Shown here: positions 12,238 through 24,558 of the stretch, piece by piece
Numbering within the stretch: position 1 is the first letter of the stretch
Layout: the number at the start of each line of letters is the position of its first letter
Origin: Hyphodiscus hymeniophilus
Taxonomy: Eukaryota; Ascomycota; Leotiomycetes; Helotiales; Hyphodiscaceae
Direction: 5' to 3'
Length of the DNA stretch: 64,000 nucleotides
Assembly (NCBI GenBank): GCA_016508695.1
Contig: VNKQ01000005.1
Coordinates: 1,178,001-1,242,000 of the forward strand
The notes under the pieces: model-generated
What the model was told of the DNA's origin: nothing
The model's input: the letters and a program-made list of their open reading frames with translations, nothing else
Database searches by the model: none
Position numbers and translations under genes: made by a program

Positions 12238-13317
12238 AATTTCCCTACTGAATATATGTCCGCTCATGGAAGGGCTAGATCTGGCAAGTCGCGAATCGCA
12301 GATTGCAAAAGGAATGGGGATCATTGTGTATTTTGAGTTTTTTTTGCGATACCAAAGCGTGTGTTTTCTGCTTCCTTTACCATAATACAGTTTCCGATTT
12401 TGAGGATTCAAGAAGACTTGAGAAGAAGTGCTGGGTGGATGGTATTAGCAATCAAAAGCATCTATCATGATAATTACAGCTGTTTGCGAAGCCGAATTTG
12501 CTAGTGAGCGTGCGTCGAGCAGACCTTAACATCACAGCTGAATCACTCGAATGACTCCTCGAATTCTTCAATCCCTTCGCGCTCGTAGCAGAGCTCTCGA
12601 GTCACGTGAAAATATTATATTCAGGTGAGCCGAAGGCACCGTCGTCATACCTTAGGTAAGGTAGTACCACTTGTCTGCCGCCCGAAATAGCTTCCAATAA
12701 TGAAAGGGAGGCGAGGAGGTCGCAAAGATCGTCGAAGCGAGGGAAGACAAATCGACCAGCTCCATAGGAAATATGACAACGAGAGATTGCTTGGAGTCAA
12801 TCAGCCAGACGCAGTATTTGAATAACTTTTCGAAAAGAGTTTGAGTCTGAAAGCGAAGAAAGAAAGGGGTTGTGTAGGTAATGAGGCGTTATCTCATGCG
12901 CATCTGGAGATAGATTGTCTGGTCCGCTCTTCTGGCTTCAGGGCGGTGCTGCGCTAAACGGTGCCGATTCCCAAAATACGAGACCTACCTTGTTTTCAAC
13001 CCTGCAACCTTGGGACTTGGGCATCGTACAAACTCAAACCTTTGCAAAGTCTACAACAGAACCAAAGTGAATATTGTCCCTATCGTCCATGAAGTACTAG
13101 GTTCTGAAAGGTGTGGCGCAATCTCAACGAACGGATAATCTCGTCAACGCGTTTCACATCAACAGGTCGTCAGTCGATAACACCCGTTTTATCGCCCATC
13201 GCACACTACGATCCCAACTCTGAGTGACGCTCGTTTGGCTCATGATGTCTTTCTGATTCTTCAAGAATTACGCCCGTCTGTGGAGCCGCCATCCGGATCG
13301 TCGATGGTACGGAGTTC
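12238..13317. other. Intergenic between tricalbin and TRP-like genes
   Basis: No gene recognised. It contains the tricalbin 3' region and the presumed promoter of the TRP-like gene; nothing repeats within it that I can see. Confidence 0.4.
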
Positions 13318-16280
13318 GTGAGGCCAATGTCGATGGAAAAGTCGAGAGAAAGGTATCAGGCTACCAAAGAGTACAACGGTGATCATGTTGGAAGGGGTGA
13401 TCGATACAACACCATGACAATGTCTGCGGGCTCGAGCAAAACATGGCAGCCAACTTGGAGCGGCGATCTCCTCTGCGAAGGACCCAACCCCTCTGATGCC
13501 CAAAGGACTTCCCTACCCACGATCATAATTCGACAAGCAAACACGCCCCTTAGGTGGCAGCGGAGGAGCTTTGCGGGCATACCTCGATATATGCTGCTAT
13601 TGCTTATAAGTTTATGGGCCGTTCCTACGTCTGCGGTCCTCGTTGACTTCCAAAACTGTCTCTCCGAGGGCTACCAAAACGATACGCCAACACAACTCCA
13701 ATTTGACCCTCTATTTATGAACGCCGTATTCAATACCACTGATTCAAGTCATAACTTGAATATAACCGTGTGGGGAAACGTCACAGGGTCAGGGCCTGGA
13801 TCTGGGAATGAGGTTCGTTTGCCGCCTGCGAATGACACTTATTGGGGCACCAACGAAACGAACTTAGGAGGAAAGATTGAGAATATCCCCGAGCCCCCGC
13901 CGGGCGTCAACAAGTTTACGACCTTGTTCAATAAGGTCAACGTCCTGACGTATGAGCCATGGAGCAATACGGTGAATTTCTGCGATCAGCTCATCAACGC
14001 ATCTTGCCCTCTTGCGCCGTCCTTTTCTGCTAATGCGTAAGAGAGTCCCAGAAAGTTTTCTTGAAGCTATATACTGACTCCAACTCTTGCAGGAGCATTC
14101 CTTACGATTTCCCGGCCTTCTCGTTGTCGAACAACTTCTACTCTACCTACGCATTTACGTCTTTCACTCCAACGCTCATTATCAAGAATGGAGATGCTGA
14201 AGCAACGGTTATTGGCTGCATATCGGCAGATATCACACCGGACCTGGGAAGCACCTTGAAAAACGTCTTTATATTCCTGCCACTAGTTGTTCTTATTTTC
14301 GTTGGGATAGCGACGGCATTTGCAGCTGTCTTCAGTCCTTGGGGAACGACGGATGTCTTTCGATGGACTACGAATTATGGGCGCGATGCCGATCTTCTAC
14401 GTTTGGTGACTCCTGGATTTGGAGACTGTCTGCAATACATCCAGTTCGTGGCTCTTACCTCAGGTCTTACTCTCGACTATCCGGGCTTTTACCGTCCTGT
14501 CGCTAGCCATGTTGCGTGGTCTGCTCTCATGTTCAACAAAAGCTTTGTCAGCAAAGGAAATGGATATCCGAGTTTGGTGGATGGTATCTACGTTACCCAC
14601 GGTACCTATGGTATGGACCGCCTTCGCCAGCTGGTTGGTATGAGTGAAATTGACGATATATGGGCTGGAATGGCTGTGTGGCTTCTGGTCATCATCGCAG
14701 CAGTCCTAGCTTTCATTCAACTTGGCTTCATCTTTCGGTTGGCTCACCGCCATGTAAAGAGCACCCCTGAAGAGGATCTGAGAGCCAAGAATATGCCTTT
14801 CTCAATGGGCAATGTGATCCGGATCGTCTTTGGCTATTTTCTATTACCGATCGTTGCATTCTCGATGTTTCAATTGGTTGTGGCTTCGAAATCACCAACG
14901 TACACAGTCGCTTTGGCTGCATTGATGCTCGTGTTCATTATCGGATTCGCTATTTGGCTTCTATATCTCATTGCGACGACAAGGCCAAGGTCCTTCCTTT
15001 TCGATGACCTACCGACCGTTCTCCTGTACGGCTCGTTGTACAACACTTATTCTGACAACGCCGCGCCTTTCGCGCTCGTGCCAGTCACGTTGACTTTCGT
15101 TCGTGGAATAGCCATTGGCGCTGTGCAAGCATCGGGCATAGCGCAGCTTGTGATACTGGCAATCTGCGAGGTTATCACCCTCTTGACGCTGCATGCATTT
15201 CGGCCATTCCATTCTCCAACTTCGATGAACGCTTATCACACTTTCTTTGTGATCATCAGATTTGCCATTATTCTTCTCATGATATCGTTCGCGCCATCAC
15301 TTGGTGTTACTGAAGGCCCCAAAGGCTGGATTGGATACGCTATACTTCTAATGCATGCCATCGTATTGATCTTTGGCTTCTTACTTAATGCAATACAGAC
15401 GATTGTTGAAGTGGGAGCACGCATGGGTGGCGCTGGAGGAGACGAAAATGGTGCAACCAGGGGTGGACTTGTCAGGGTTTTTGGCATGCGTCAATTATCA
15501 AGACGAACACCTCGCCGAGACGCTGGCTCTAGACAAAGCCAACTTTCGAGTGCTGCCATGTTGGAGAGTGGGAGATTGCGAAGTCAATCAGCTGGAAGCA
15601 CAGGTGTACTCCTCAACAGACAAAGCGCTGTCATGGACTCTAACAGCACTGATCCATTTGGCGCAATTCCTCCTCATCAACTGGGGAGTGGGGGCAGCTC
15701 GTATACCCCTACAACTCCTGGTGAAGCAAGCACCTTCTCATTCTTGCCTTCAGCTACCGCACCATCTGGCTTAGGACGAAATCGCGGTCCAATCTTGGGA
15801 CTACAAACCGGAGAAGCAGCAGACCCCTACTACCGTCCTCCCAGAATGCGACGACCGACATTGGAAGCCTATTCTCCCGGCGCAAAAAGTCGAGGGTCGT
15901 GGGCCAGTGGTGAATGGGCAAACAATAGATGGAGCCAACCAGAGGGCACGACCCCAGAACCCCCTGAGGAGGATCGTTCGGTTTCGGACAGAGAAACGCC
16001 AGTGCCTCAAGCACCTGGTCCTTTAATGGATGGAAGTCCAAACGAACCCCGGCGATCGAAAGCCGACTATACAACGAGAGAAGTTGACTTCTATTATGGA
16101 GTTCGGGGCCCAGCTCTAAACGCCAACATCCCGAATAGGAGGATTAAAACAGGACCTGCTGATCCTACGGGTATTCCAGCTTCGGCGGCGGGCTGGTTCA
16201 AAAATTTGTTTGGTGGAAAGACCAAGGAGAAGGGTAAAGGATTCGAGGTTGTGAGAAGCTCCAGAATGCCCCAGGCATGA
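13318..16280 (+). CDS. TRP-like (Pkd2/FLC-type) membrane protein, main frame
   Basis: Exons 13318-14036 and 14093-16280; the intron has a CTGAC branch. The protein belongs to the fungal TRP-like family (ML-like luminal domain plus a TRP membrane domain), whose yeast members act in calcium and lipid/flavin homeostasis at ER, Golgi and plasma membrane. Seen: a hydrophobic signal segment (MLLLLISLWAVPTSA, about residue 92), a glycosylation-rich luminal domain starting VLVDFQNCLSEGYQND, then about nine hydrophobic helices, and a Ser/Pro-rich cytosolic tail. The frame stops at TGA 16278-16280, but the reading continues in another frame from 16277, so the tail is probably truncated by a one-base deletion. 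ATG 13591 is an alternative start directly at the signal peptide. Confidence 0.85.
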
Positions 16281-17047
16281 AAGAAGGTAGACATGGTCCA
16301 GGTGTGGAATCCCCACCCGAAGGAATACCTGTAGCTACAGGAGGCGTCCGACATGGGCCAATTGACAGTGACGACGAATCTGTTCGTGCTGGCCCTTCCA
16401 ATGCCGTGGATGCAGCAGAAGCCCCTGAGGACGAGAACCTTGTCAGTCCCCAAGAATCGGACGATGAAGAATCAGCAGATGATTTCGATCGCACGCGGAT
16501 ATCAGACATTCCTCCAATGCTACCGAGTATTGAAATTGGAGAAAGCGGCATTGAACTTCCAAGCCGATATCCCTCAAAAGCCACGTCGAAAACCAGCTCT
16601 CGGAGAGCAGTGAGAACAGCGAACCCTTCGTCAATACCCGATATGCCGACTCGAGTCTTATCAGATAAACCGCACGTCCCTCGAAAGAGCTCAAGGAGGA
16701 AATCCCAAAGCGTCGACTTGACACATCCTAGCTCTGGTTTTCTCCATAACCCTAAGAGCTCGCTTGACTCGTCACGAATGCCTTTCGAACGATCGGATAC
16801 AAGCAATCGGCAATCAACCATATCCACACGATCAAGCATAGCATCGCCAGACGTATCCGGGCAGGCGAGGATTACTTCGACGCTGCGAGACCTCGCCGAT
16901 GAGCGACCTACGAGCGTCGGCTACGTGAACCAACACAGCATCCAAACGATCAACCAAGCCGAGCATCCCGAGTTCCTAGGCACAACGGCCGAAGTAGTGG
17001 ATGGACGACACAGCGGAGCGTCATCCATGGAGAAGCAACGTCAATGA
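16277..17047 (+). CDS. Out-of-frame C-terminal tail of the TRP-like protein
   Basis: An open frame of 256 codons whose ATG overlaps the TGA of the TRP-like frame (ATGA). The product is a Ser/Asp/Glu-rich tail with no domain, opening with GVESPPEGIPVATGGVRHGP followed by an acidic IDSDDE stretch. I judge it the continuation of the preceding gene rather than a separate protein. Homologues as I remember them read SRMPPGMK across this point, which would need one more C in the run at 16269-16272. A 41-base intron (16234-16274) would also restore the frame, but it is very short and would remove residues that seem conserved. It could also be a sequencing or assembly error. Confidence 0.6.
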   Translation: MKEGRHGPGVESPPEGIPVATGGVRHGPIDSDDESVRAGPSNAVDAAEAPEDENLVSPQESDDEESADDFDRTRISDIPPMLPSIEIGESGIELPSRYPSKATSKTSSRRAVRTANPSSIPDMPTRVLSDKPHVPRKSSRRKSQSVDLTHPSSGFLHNPKSSLDSSRMPFERSDTSNRQSTISTRSSIASPDVSGQARITSTLRDLADERPTSVGYVNQHSIQTINQAEHPEFLGTTAEVVDGRHSGASSMEKQRQ

Positions 17048-18405
17048 ACGTCCATAGCACACAGCATACATACGTAATATATCTCCTTCAGTCAGGCGAG
17101 TTCAGCACACCAACGAATCTTCTTTTGTCGGATTGAAAAGTACTGTCGGCGTTTCATGATAGGTTGGTCGCTTTGTATGTATTGCAGCGGCTGGAGTAAT
17201 ACAAAGGCTCCCGGAGTACAAGAGGCTGGCTCGACCCCCTCCCTCGAATTTGATGGCTAATAAGATGCATCGACTGTGCGAGGGAGTGGGGAAAGGGCTT
17301 AGGATGGAATGACGAGCGTTAATTTGGTATAATAGTTACATTCAGCCTTGTAATAATCAACCAACCTCATACCCCTTCCATTATTCTATAATTGTGATGG
17401 CATGGCAGCTCACTCTAGATTCTGGTAAAAACCCTAATCGCCCAGACAATTTGAAAGATTTTGATTGGATTTGTCTGAGTTCTATGCAAGCAGCCATGAA
17501 CTCTTGTCTGGTAAGTGGATAGTAACCACAATCTTAGGAGTTGAGGAGCAGATGGGCCAATGTCATCTACTTGGGAGGGGAATGAACTCTTTTACTTATA
17601 ATCACTTCTTCCGTATTACTTCCACCTCCTCTTCCCAGAAGCTGCCCAAGACTCTGAAGTAAAATAGCTGGATTACTTATATTGAGCTTCTGCTCTGCTG
17701 TCCAGATTCCGACCTATCTAGCTTCTGATCAACAAATTCTTAAGGACTGGAAAGATGAAAACACTCCCAGTCAACCCCAACAAGCTTCTCGCCGTGGGAC
17801 TATGCACAGCTCGTAGAAAACGTGTGGCGAAGTACTGATTCAATTTGTCCAGCTGCGCCACGTACGGGAGCTCGGGCTTCAGTTGATTGCGAGCTGGGCA
17901 TCCTTTTGCGCGGATCCACCTATGAATTTAATAATGCATAACTAGAAAGTGTAGAATAAGATGCGCTGCATAGAGTAACTGTCGCAGTATAGAGGCAGCT
18001 AGGAGGGGCTCAACAGGGCTCAGCCGGAGGGACGGGAGCCTTGTTGATCAGTCTTTCGAATTGCCTCATCACCCAGAACTGACTGCTGCCCACGAGCCTC
18101 GTCTGCATAAACTGTACTCGAGTGCCTCACTATTTCGACTTGTGAAAATCACTGAATTTCTCATTCTGGAACTTCATGTTGTCGTTCGCAGCACGTTCTT
18201 CCTCGTTCAGGCAGCGTCATCGGCGATTACCCCACACGTCACATTGTGTTGACTCGCACCAAGATTTCTCCCGACTCCCGAGTAACAAGTCCAGCCTCTC
18301 TCAACAACAAAGCTTCTCTGCTAGAGCAGATTGTGCAACACCTGCCCAACACCAAAGATCCAGCTTTCACGCCCATACCTCGAGCAAAGAAGCTGAGTTG
18401 CCAGG
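17048..18405. other. Intergenic upstream of the oxysterol-binding protein gene
   Basis: No gene recognised. Short open frames near 17.5 and 18.1-18.4 kb have no protein character; the frame running into 18.4 kb is the 5' leader and first exon of the next gene read in the wrong frame. Confidence 0.4.
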
Positions 18406-20423
18406 ATGGTCAGTATAGGACATTCGCATCGCCGGCCTTCCGCTGCAAGTACGTGCCCCTCTTTAGAATTGAATCGCTGCCACACTTCTGTGCCCAGAGG
18501 AAGATAATGTGTAGATCGGATTTAAGGGGACAGTGGCTAATGTTTCGCGAATCTACAGGCAACAGGTCATCTGTTGATGAAGCAAGATCGGATGGGCCGG
18601 AGGATGAGACCACGGTCGTGGAGCCTGATCAGGGAAATGGTGAGATACACACTCCCAAGAGATGTGAGGCAGCTTGCTGATGGCATGGGACAGTCCTCTC
18701 ACATATCATCTCCCAACTGAGACCTGGCGCGGACTTGAGTCGAGTTGTGCTGCCGACGTTCATCTTGGAGCCTAGGAGCATGTTGGAGAGAATCACAAAG
18801 TGCGTAGCTCCGGGAAAAGAGATAAGCGGGGTTATGAGTTGGGTAGGGTAATGCTGACATTTCACAGCTTCATGGCACATCCCGAAACCCTACTGCCTAT
18901 GCCAGAGATTGATGATCCGGTGCAAAGGTTTGTGAGTGTCGTTAAGTTCTACCTGAGCGGGTGGCATATCAAACCGCCGTAAGTACTCCTTACCGCCGTA
19001 GAAGCCTCGCAAGCTAATACTACGTCCAGTGGAGTCAAGAAGCCACTCAACCCAATCCTTGGAGAGACTTTCTCCTGTTATTGGGAGTTCCCCGACCATA
19101 CGAAGGCATACTACATATCCGAGCAAACCTCCCACCATCCCCCGAAATCAAGCTACTTCTACATGGCGCCTGAGCACCATATTCGGATTGATGGCTGTCT
19201 GAAACCACGGAGTAAGTTCTTGGGAAATTCCGCAGCCAGTATGATGGAGGGGATTGCCATCATGCGCTTTCTGAACAGAGGAGGTCCTAAGGGCGAACGC
19301 TACTTCCTTACGCAGCCAAATATGTATGCAAGAGGTATCCTATTTGGCAAGATGAAGTACGAGCTGGGGGATCACAGTATGGTGAGATGTCCAGAGCTGG
19401 GACTGAGTGCCGATATCGAGTTCAAGACGAAGGGATACTTTGGAGGTACTTATAACGCAATCGGTGGATTAATTAAGAACGATCACGGAGATTCTCTTTT
19501 CGAATTGTCTGGAATGTGGTCTGGAGAGATGTGGCTCAAGGACCTGAAGGTATGTTCAATCACACTCTCTGCAGATGATTAAACTGATTGGCAACCAGAC
19601 TGGAAAGAAAGATCTTCTATTCAATGCTACAAGAGCTAAGCACACAGCTCCAAAAGCCAGACCACTCGAAGAGCAAGGCGAACGTGAGTCCCAAAGATTG
19701 TGGTTCAAGACGGCCGAAGCTGTCAAGGCACGAAACCACGAGGTAGCAACGGATGAGAAGACGAAAATTGAGGATCAGCAAAGAGATGAGGCAGCTAAGA
19801 GAGTAGAGGACGGTGTTGACTGGCATCCAAAGCTCTTCAGAGCAGTCCGTGGAGGTCCAGGAGGTCCTGAGGAAGGCGAGGAAGATTTAGACTGGATTCT
19901 AAACGCTGATATGTGAGTTTCCTGTAGTAGACTTGCAGTCGTTCACTAACGTCGAGATAGTAATGGGACCACGGCTCAAGAGCAAACGGAACAAATTCTA
20001 GCAATCACGCCCATCCTCAGTGGCCAACGACCAACTGAAAAGAACCCCATACCACCGCATCACCAACCTCTCCCAAGTCAAGAAAATCAAGTCCCTGCTC
20101 CAGCTGCTGCTCCTCAGTCACAAGCTCCAGCACAACAAGCGGACCTTGTCGATTTTGGACAAGTTGATGGCTCAACAGTTCAACAACAGCCCTTCATACC
20201 TGCAGATCTACATGCAGCACAAACTCAAAACAATGGTCAGCGACAGAAAGAACTGGAGCGTACTTTGCACTCCACCAGTACTCCACCGAATCCAGAGAGG
20301 AAGACGGGGTCATTAATTGATTTCCACGACGACTTGAAGAAGGACCTGCCAAATATCACTCAACTGAAGAGACAAGATACCGATACACAAAGCTTAGATG
20401 AGTTTGTAGATGCTGAGGGATGA
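18406..20423 (+). CDS. Oxysterol-binding protein (ORP/Osh family)
   Basis: Seven exons: 18406-18448, 18559-18639, 18694-18799, 18868-18978, 19030-19549, 19599-19912, 19961-20423; 545 aa with consistent phases. ORP proteins exchange sterol and phosphoinositide or phosphatidylserine between membranes at contact sites. Seen: a short acidic leader, the ligand-binding domain from about residue 42, the lid-adjacent block KKPLNPILGETF, the family signature EQTSHHPP (canonical EQVSHHPP), and the ARGILFGKMKYELGD core. There is no PH domain or ankyrin repeat, so it is a short-type ORP. The last exon is Gln/Pro-rich and carries two similar acidic-hydrophobic motifs (ADLVDFGQ and GSLIDFHDD). The small first exon is chosen because it begins at ATG, ends in GTACGT, and joins in phase to an exon preceded by CTACAG; it is the least certain part. 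Confidence 0.94.
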
Positions 20424-20785
20424 AGGGGATAGGGATTGGGGTAGCGGTAGAGGGGCGTTGATTTTTGAAGAGGCACACTTATGATCCTGTGTATAACAGG
20501 GAGATTCACTTATACCATGGACAATAGGAATGATTTTCACGGCTTGGAGAGGCACTCTGAATAATTGGTTCTTAAAGGCCGTGTTCTTTCGATCTCAAAT
20601 GCACTGCTTGATACTAATCATCGTACAAATCATTCTCCATGCGTAGAACCAATATGACCAATAACGCCAACACCTCTGTCTACTGTACGAAATTTTGGAT
20701 ATCTTTCCCTTTACCACTACCTCCCTCTGGCTTGGTTCTTGCTCACCATAAGTCCATCTGCAGCCATTCACGCAACTCCTTCAAT
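20424..20785. other. Convergent 3' regions
   Basis: The 3' ends of the oxysterol-binding protein gene and the U2AF small-subunit gene face each other here. Nothing else is seen. Confidence 0.5.
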
Positions 20786-21415
20786 CTAATATCTCTTCCT
20801 CGTAGGTTCCGGGCTCGGGCTCCTACTCGCACTCCTCTCATCGCGGCCTCTCAACCTCAGCCACTTCTTCGTACTGAGCTCCAATTCCCGATCCAACTCA
20901 TCACTGGGGTTCTTGCGATGGATAAAGTTGCAAAATCCACCACGCACACATCCCTCCCCGCTATTCAGTCTGCAGCACGCCTCGCGGAAATCCGTGACTG
21001 GGGACAGCTCGCAGTAGATGGGACGAGCAGCGTACCAGCGGGAGTTCAGGGCGTCGCAGGCCTTCTGCGCGCTGTCCTCGTACTTGAAGCGGGCGTAGAC
21101 GTTGCCGATGAGGTGGTCGTTGTTGTTGTCGCAGACGACGACCTCCTCGATCTCGCCGAACTTGCACATCTCGCACCAGAAGTCCTCGTAGAAGGCGTCG
21201 AAGTGGTTCTGCAGCTGGCTCGCGTTCATCTTGTTCTTGGGGTCGTAGGCCGGGTTCTGGTACAGGTTCGGCAGCAGGATCGTCTGGCTGTACGACGGCT
21301 TGACGTGCTTGCGCGAGCACCGGTCGCCGTGCCGGCACGCGCCGATCTTGTAGTAGAAGGAACAGTTCACTTTGTCGGCTTCGGTCCCGAAGATTGAGGC
21401 GAGATAGTTTGCCAT
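20786..21415 (-). CDS. U2AF1: U2AF small subunit (U2AF35)
   Basis: An intronless frame of 209 aa. U2AF35 recognises the AG of the 3' splice site together with the large subunit and recruits U2 snRNP in the nucleus. Seen: a first CCCH zinc finger (CSFYYKIGACRHGDRCSRKH, residues 18-37), an atypical RRM at about 45-145 with the Trp-containing helix DFWCEMCKFGEIEE, a second CCCH finger (CCRLNSGEGCVRGGFCNFIH) at about 147-166, and a short Arg/Ser tail. The length and order match the family well. The stretch from about 20960 to 21340 uses very GC-rich third positions, unlike the flanking bases and the 3' end of the same gene. A splicing factor gene without introns is notable, as neighbours average several. 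Confidence 0.96.
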   Translation of the reverse strand: MANYLASIFGTEADKVNCSFYYKIGACRHGDRCSRKHVKPSYSQTILLPNLYQNPAYDPKNKMNASQLQNHFDAFYEDFWCEMCKFGEIEEVVVCDNNNDHLIGNVYARFKYEDSAQKACDALNSRWYAARPIYCELSPVTDFREACCRLNSGEGCVRGGFCNFIHRKNPSDELDRELELSTKKWLRLRGRDERSASRSPSPEPTRKRY

Positions 21416-24400
21416 TGTGAGGGTGCGGGCGGGAGAGGTGAGGTGCAGGCGCTGGGTTGGATGTGGAGGGTTTGCGCGGTTTGAGGATTCGTGATTAATC
21501 TGGCTACTGGCGCAAAAGTCTTGATAGTTTAGCAGTTGTTGTGCAGCTGGACTGAGTGTAAGGGAGGGTTCGTGGGGTCGTTGATCGTATCTGAGCTTGC
21601 GATGAGCTTTTGTTTAAGATGGGCCTGTTAGGGTTAGCGTCATCTAGCTTACAAATCATATTTGGAAGATATCACTGCAGATGCTTCGAGAAGAGCTGGT
21701 GCTTTTCAGAAAACAAGGAAACATATGCTCTCAGCAGACTTCCTTAAGACATCGTTATTCTCCGGTGGTATCAGGTGCGTTTATTTGTAATCGTGTGGTT
21801 TTCATTTTGAAGGATTCAGACTTCTCTCTCAGAGCGTCCGTCCACTTTTATGATCTTTCCGATTTGGATCAGTCGTCCTTCGTTATTGAGATCTGAATCA
21901 TTCAAACACTTTTAAATTACTCGAATCTGGACCATGATTCATCATCAAAGTAACGCCTACATGGATTGCACGCTTGACGTGCACGACATAGCGTGGTCTA
22001 ATTCGCCTTCATGCATACATTCCTTCTTTCACAGTCGTCAAGCGAACTTTTCCTGCTCTTGTCTTTTCTTCCTCAGGAGCCTCTAATATTATATTTATCA
22101 TATTCCCTATCTAAATATGAAAAACCCAAGCATGAGGGATGCAATTTCCGTTAGATTCTTCCAGTTTCCCATTCGAAGGTTCGGTGGCTATCAGTTTCGA
22201 TATGGGGAGTGGCATTTATGGTCGTTCACTTCTTCCAATGATCTAAATACTGGAAGCAGCTGTCCATTGATCTCGGGTGCTGAACTCATCCGACCGAGTG
22301 AAACCAGGCGCAATTCACCGCTCACGTTCTATATGAAGAGGCGGAGTTGTATTTGTCGAATTATGAACCAGGTATCCTCTGTCAAACCGATGGATCCGCT
22401 GTTCCGCTAGAAGGATAAAGTGTCGCCGATTCAGATAAAGACTCGGTCGTCCGACAGTAGGCCACTTTGTCCGATATCCGCATATGTCTGTTCCCTGTCC
22501 TCGAGAAATTATCAGCTATTTGAAACAATTCTTGGATTGAACAGCAGGCAACGGCCCCTCTCTTTCCTTTGGCAGTTTAGAACGAATTTCTTGAAGCTCA
22601 AGCCTCGAAAGTCTAAACATTCAAGCTACGTGGCTTAGACCAATTGACTAAAACATGTCACCAGTCAGTTAATACTTGCAAAGTGTTCTCCCGCTGGCTT
22701 GTTCAAATCGCAGAGTCTTTCAAACACCAAAGTCTTAACGACAGCGAGATAGTGCGTTACAATGAAGCCTCCAACTCTCAACTGATTAAGCTGCCATGAC
22801 AGACATCTCAACTGCCCCCGTCATATCACCTTCACCGTACCATTCATATCTAATCAACGACTCTTGATATTTGAGTACGAAGCGACTACAAGATTAGAGC
22901 AGGAGGTGACGGAAATTAGGATCACATACAGAAAACCAGATGTGGTTGAGACACTGCGGGAAGGGCAAAGAGTCTTGACCAGCAAAGAGCTCTTTGGCTC
23001 TTTGGCTCTTTGATAGATCATATGAGAGCCCCTTGAAACTATTGCTCCCAAGTCAACCAAATCTCGAGGGGCGGCTCAAGTAAGGAACTCAGGTTGTCCA
23101 AGGGAGGTAGGTAACTTTGGTACGGGGAGGCCACGTTTTGACACTATATGCTCCTGTGGGTCATCTCATTGTCTCCGAGGAGCACAGAGTCAGTCTGTGT
23201 CGTACCAAGGATCTCAAGTGTCAAACAGGCGCTCGGCCATGTATCGGGCCCCCTTCGTCCGTGGGAGATTGAAGAAAGACAAAAGGCGTGTCACATGACC
23301 TTCTCAACTCGCGCCCCGCTGGACCCCCTTATCAACCCGATCAAGGTCGATAACCTCAATTGACAGGACTCACGATCATCGGTCTGTTTAAAGAACCAAA
23401 GTCAGACTCCAGATTCGGTGATCCAGTGAACATGGCATGAGTAGGTACACTCCCCCATTGGGCCCCCCACAACAATCCATCTCCTAGTTATCACTTTACA
23501 CGAACATAACACGTCGACGCGTCAGGGGAAATTACATCTGGATGCAGCACCAAATGGACGAATCACATCCACGAGCTCTGACACTGATTCCATATGCAGC
23601 GTATGACTCGCATAGGATAAGGTGCGCCTGATGGCATGGAAAGAAGTCGAGTGGGCACGAAGGGTAAGGTTTCATTGATGTCTTTGTCGGTTGTCAATAG
23701 TGGCATGGATGGGGTTTGTTTATTCAAGGGAGTAGATAAGATGGCGGCTCAAACACGAACACACAGACAGCCGTGTTGAAGGTTGACTGACTGACTGACT
23801 CTCCTAGTTCTCTACTCTCCCTTCAATTCAGACGCCCAGCCAAGCCATGAACCTCGAGCTTACACTCCGATGGCCCTAACCGTTGCACTACGGGATGGCC
23901 CATTGATCCAAGCTGCGAGGGGAGAAGTGTATGAAACCACCAGAGCGCACCGAAGGGAGGGAGATCGATGTCATGTCCGCCCCTCCGCCCCTTCTCCCCT
24001 CCTCAGCCATATGCATATCGGCCAGACCACAACATCCGAGAGACAATAAGCTCGAGCGACTTCCCAAACGAAATACTTTATATCTCTTTCTTGGACTCGC
24101 TCTTGGGATCATATGTGGTTTGTGTGACTTACAAGGTCTCATTCTCTTCTCAGCCTAACTCGAAATAGTGGTGGGTAGCTTTGGTGGTGTCCCCTTCCAT
24201 CACGAGGCCCATTTGTCTGACCAGGATCGTCGGAAACTCTCACTCGCAGGTTAAGAAGAGTGCTGCGGCCCGCCCGTTTTCCCTCCTCTCTTCAACCTTG
24301 CAATCCGTAACGGGCGCTGCAAAAGCACTTTCACAATATCACCATCACCACCAACGTCTCAAATCCACGGATTGACAATCTTCAACGATACTTGTCATCA

Positions 24401-24558
24401 GTACGAATCGATTGAATCTATTTACAAATCAACATTCCAACGTTGAGCGGGTCCAATCGCTCCCGGCGCATCGATTGCGCTCACCGACTCGAGTCCATCT
24501 CACCCGAGCCTTCGCGACGACAATTCCTACAACTACAACACCAGAAACAATCGCAATC
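21416..24558. other. Long gene-poor stretch
   Basis: No gene can be supported over 3.1 kb. It holds small tandem repeats: CTCTTTGG three times at about 22990-23013 and TGAC four times at about 23784-23800. Open frames are short, overlap on both strands and lack protein character. The last 300 bases, with CA-rich sequence, are probably the 5' leader of the SANT gene. Confidence 0.35.

Noticed and set aside
16234..16274. A 41-base intron restoring the TRP-like frame
   Set aside because: Phase is correct, but it is shorter than any other intron here, lacks a branch site and removes a segment (FEVVRSSRM) that I believe is conserved.
16277..17047. A separate gene overlapping the TRP-like stop codon
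   Set aside because: The product is a low-complexity acidic tail of the type expected at the end of the preceding protein, and a single missing base explains the arrangement.
20639..21397. A plus-strand open frame of 252 codons
   Set aside because: It is the antisense of U2AF35; its Val/Leu/Asp-rich reading comes from the GC-rich codon use of the real gene.
22117..22410. A 97-codon gene in the 21.4-24.5 kb gap
   Set aside because: No family resemblance, no second exon and no conserved splice signals; other frames of equal length overlap it.
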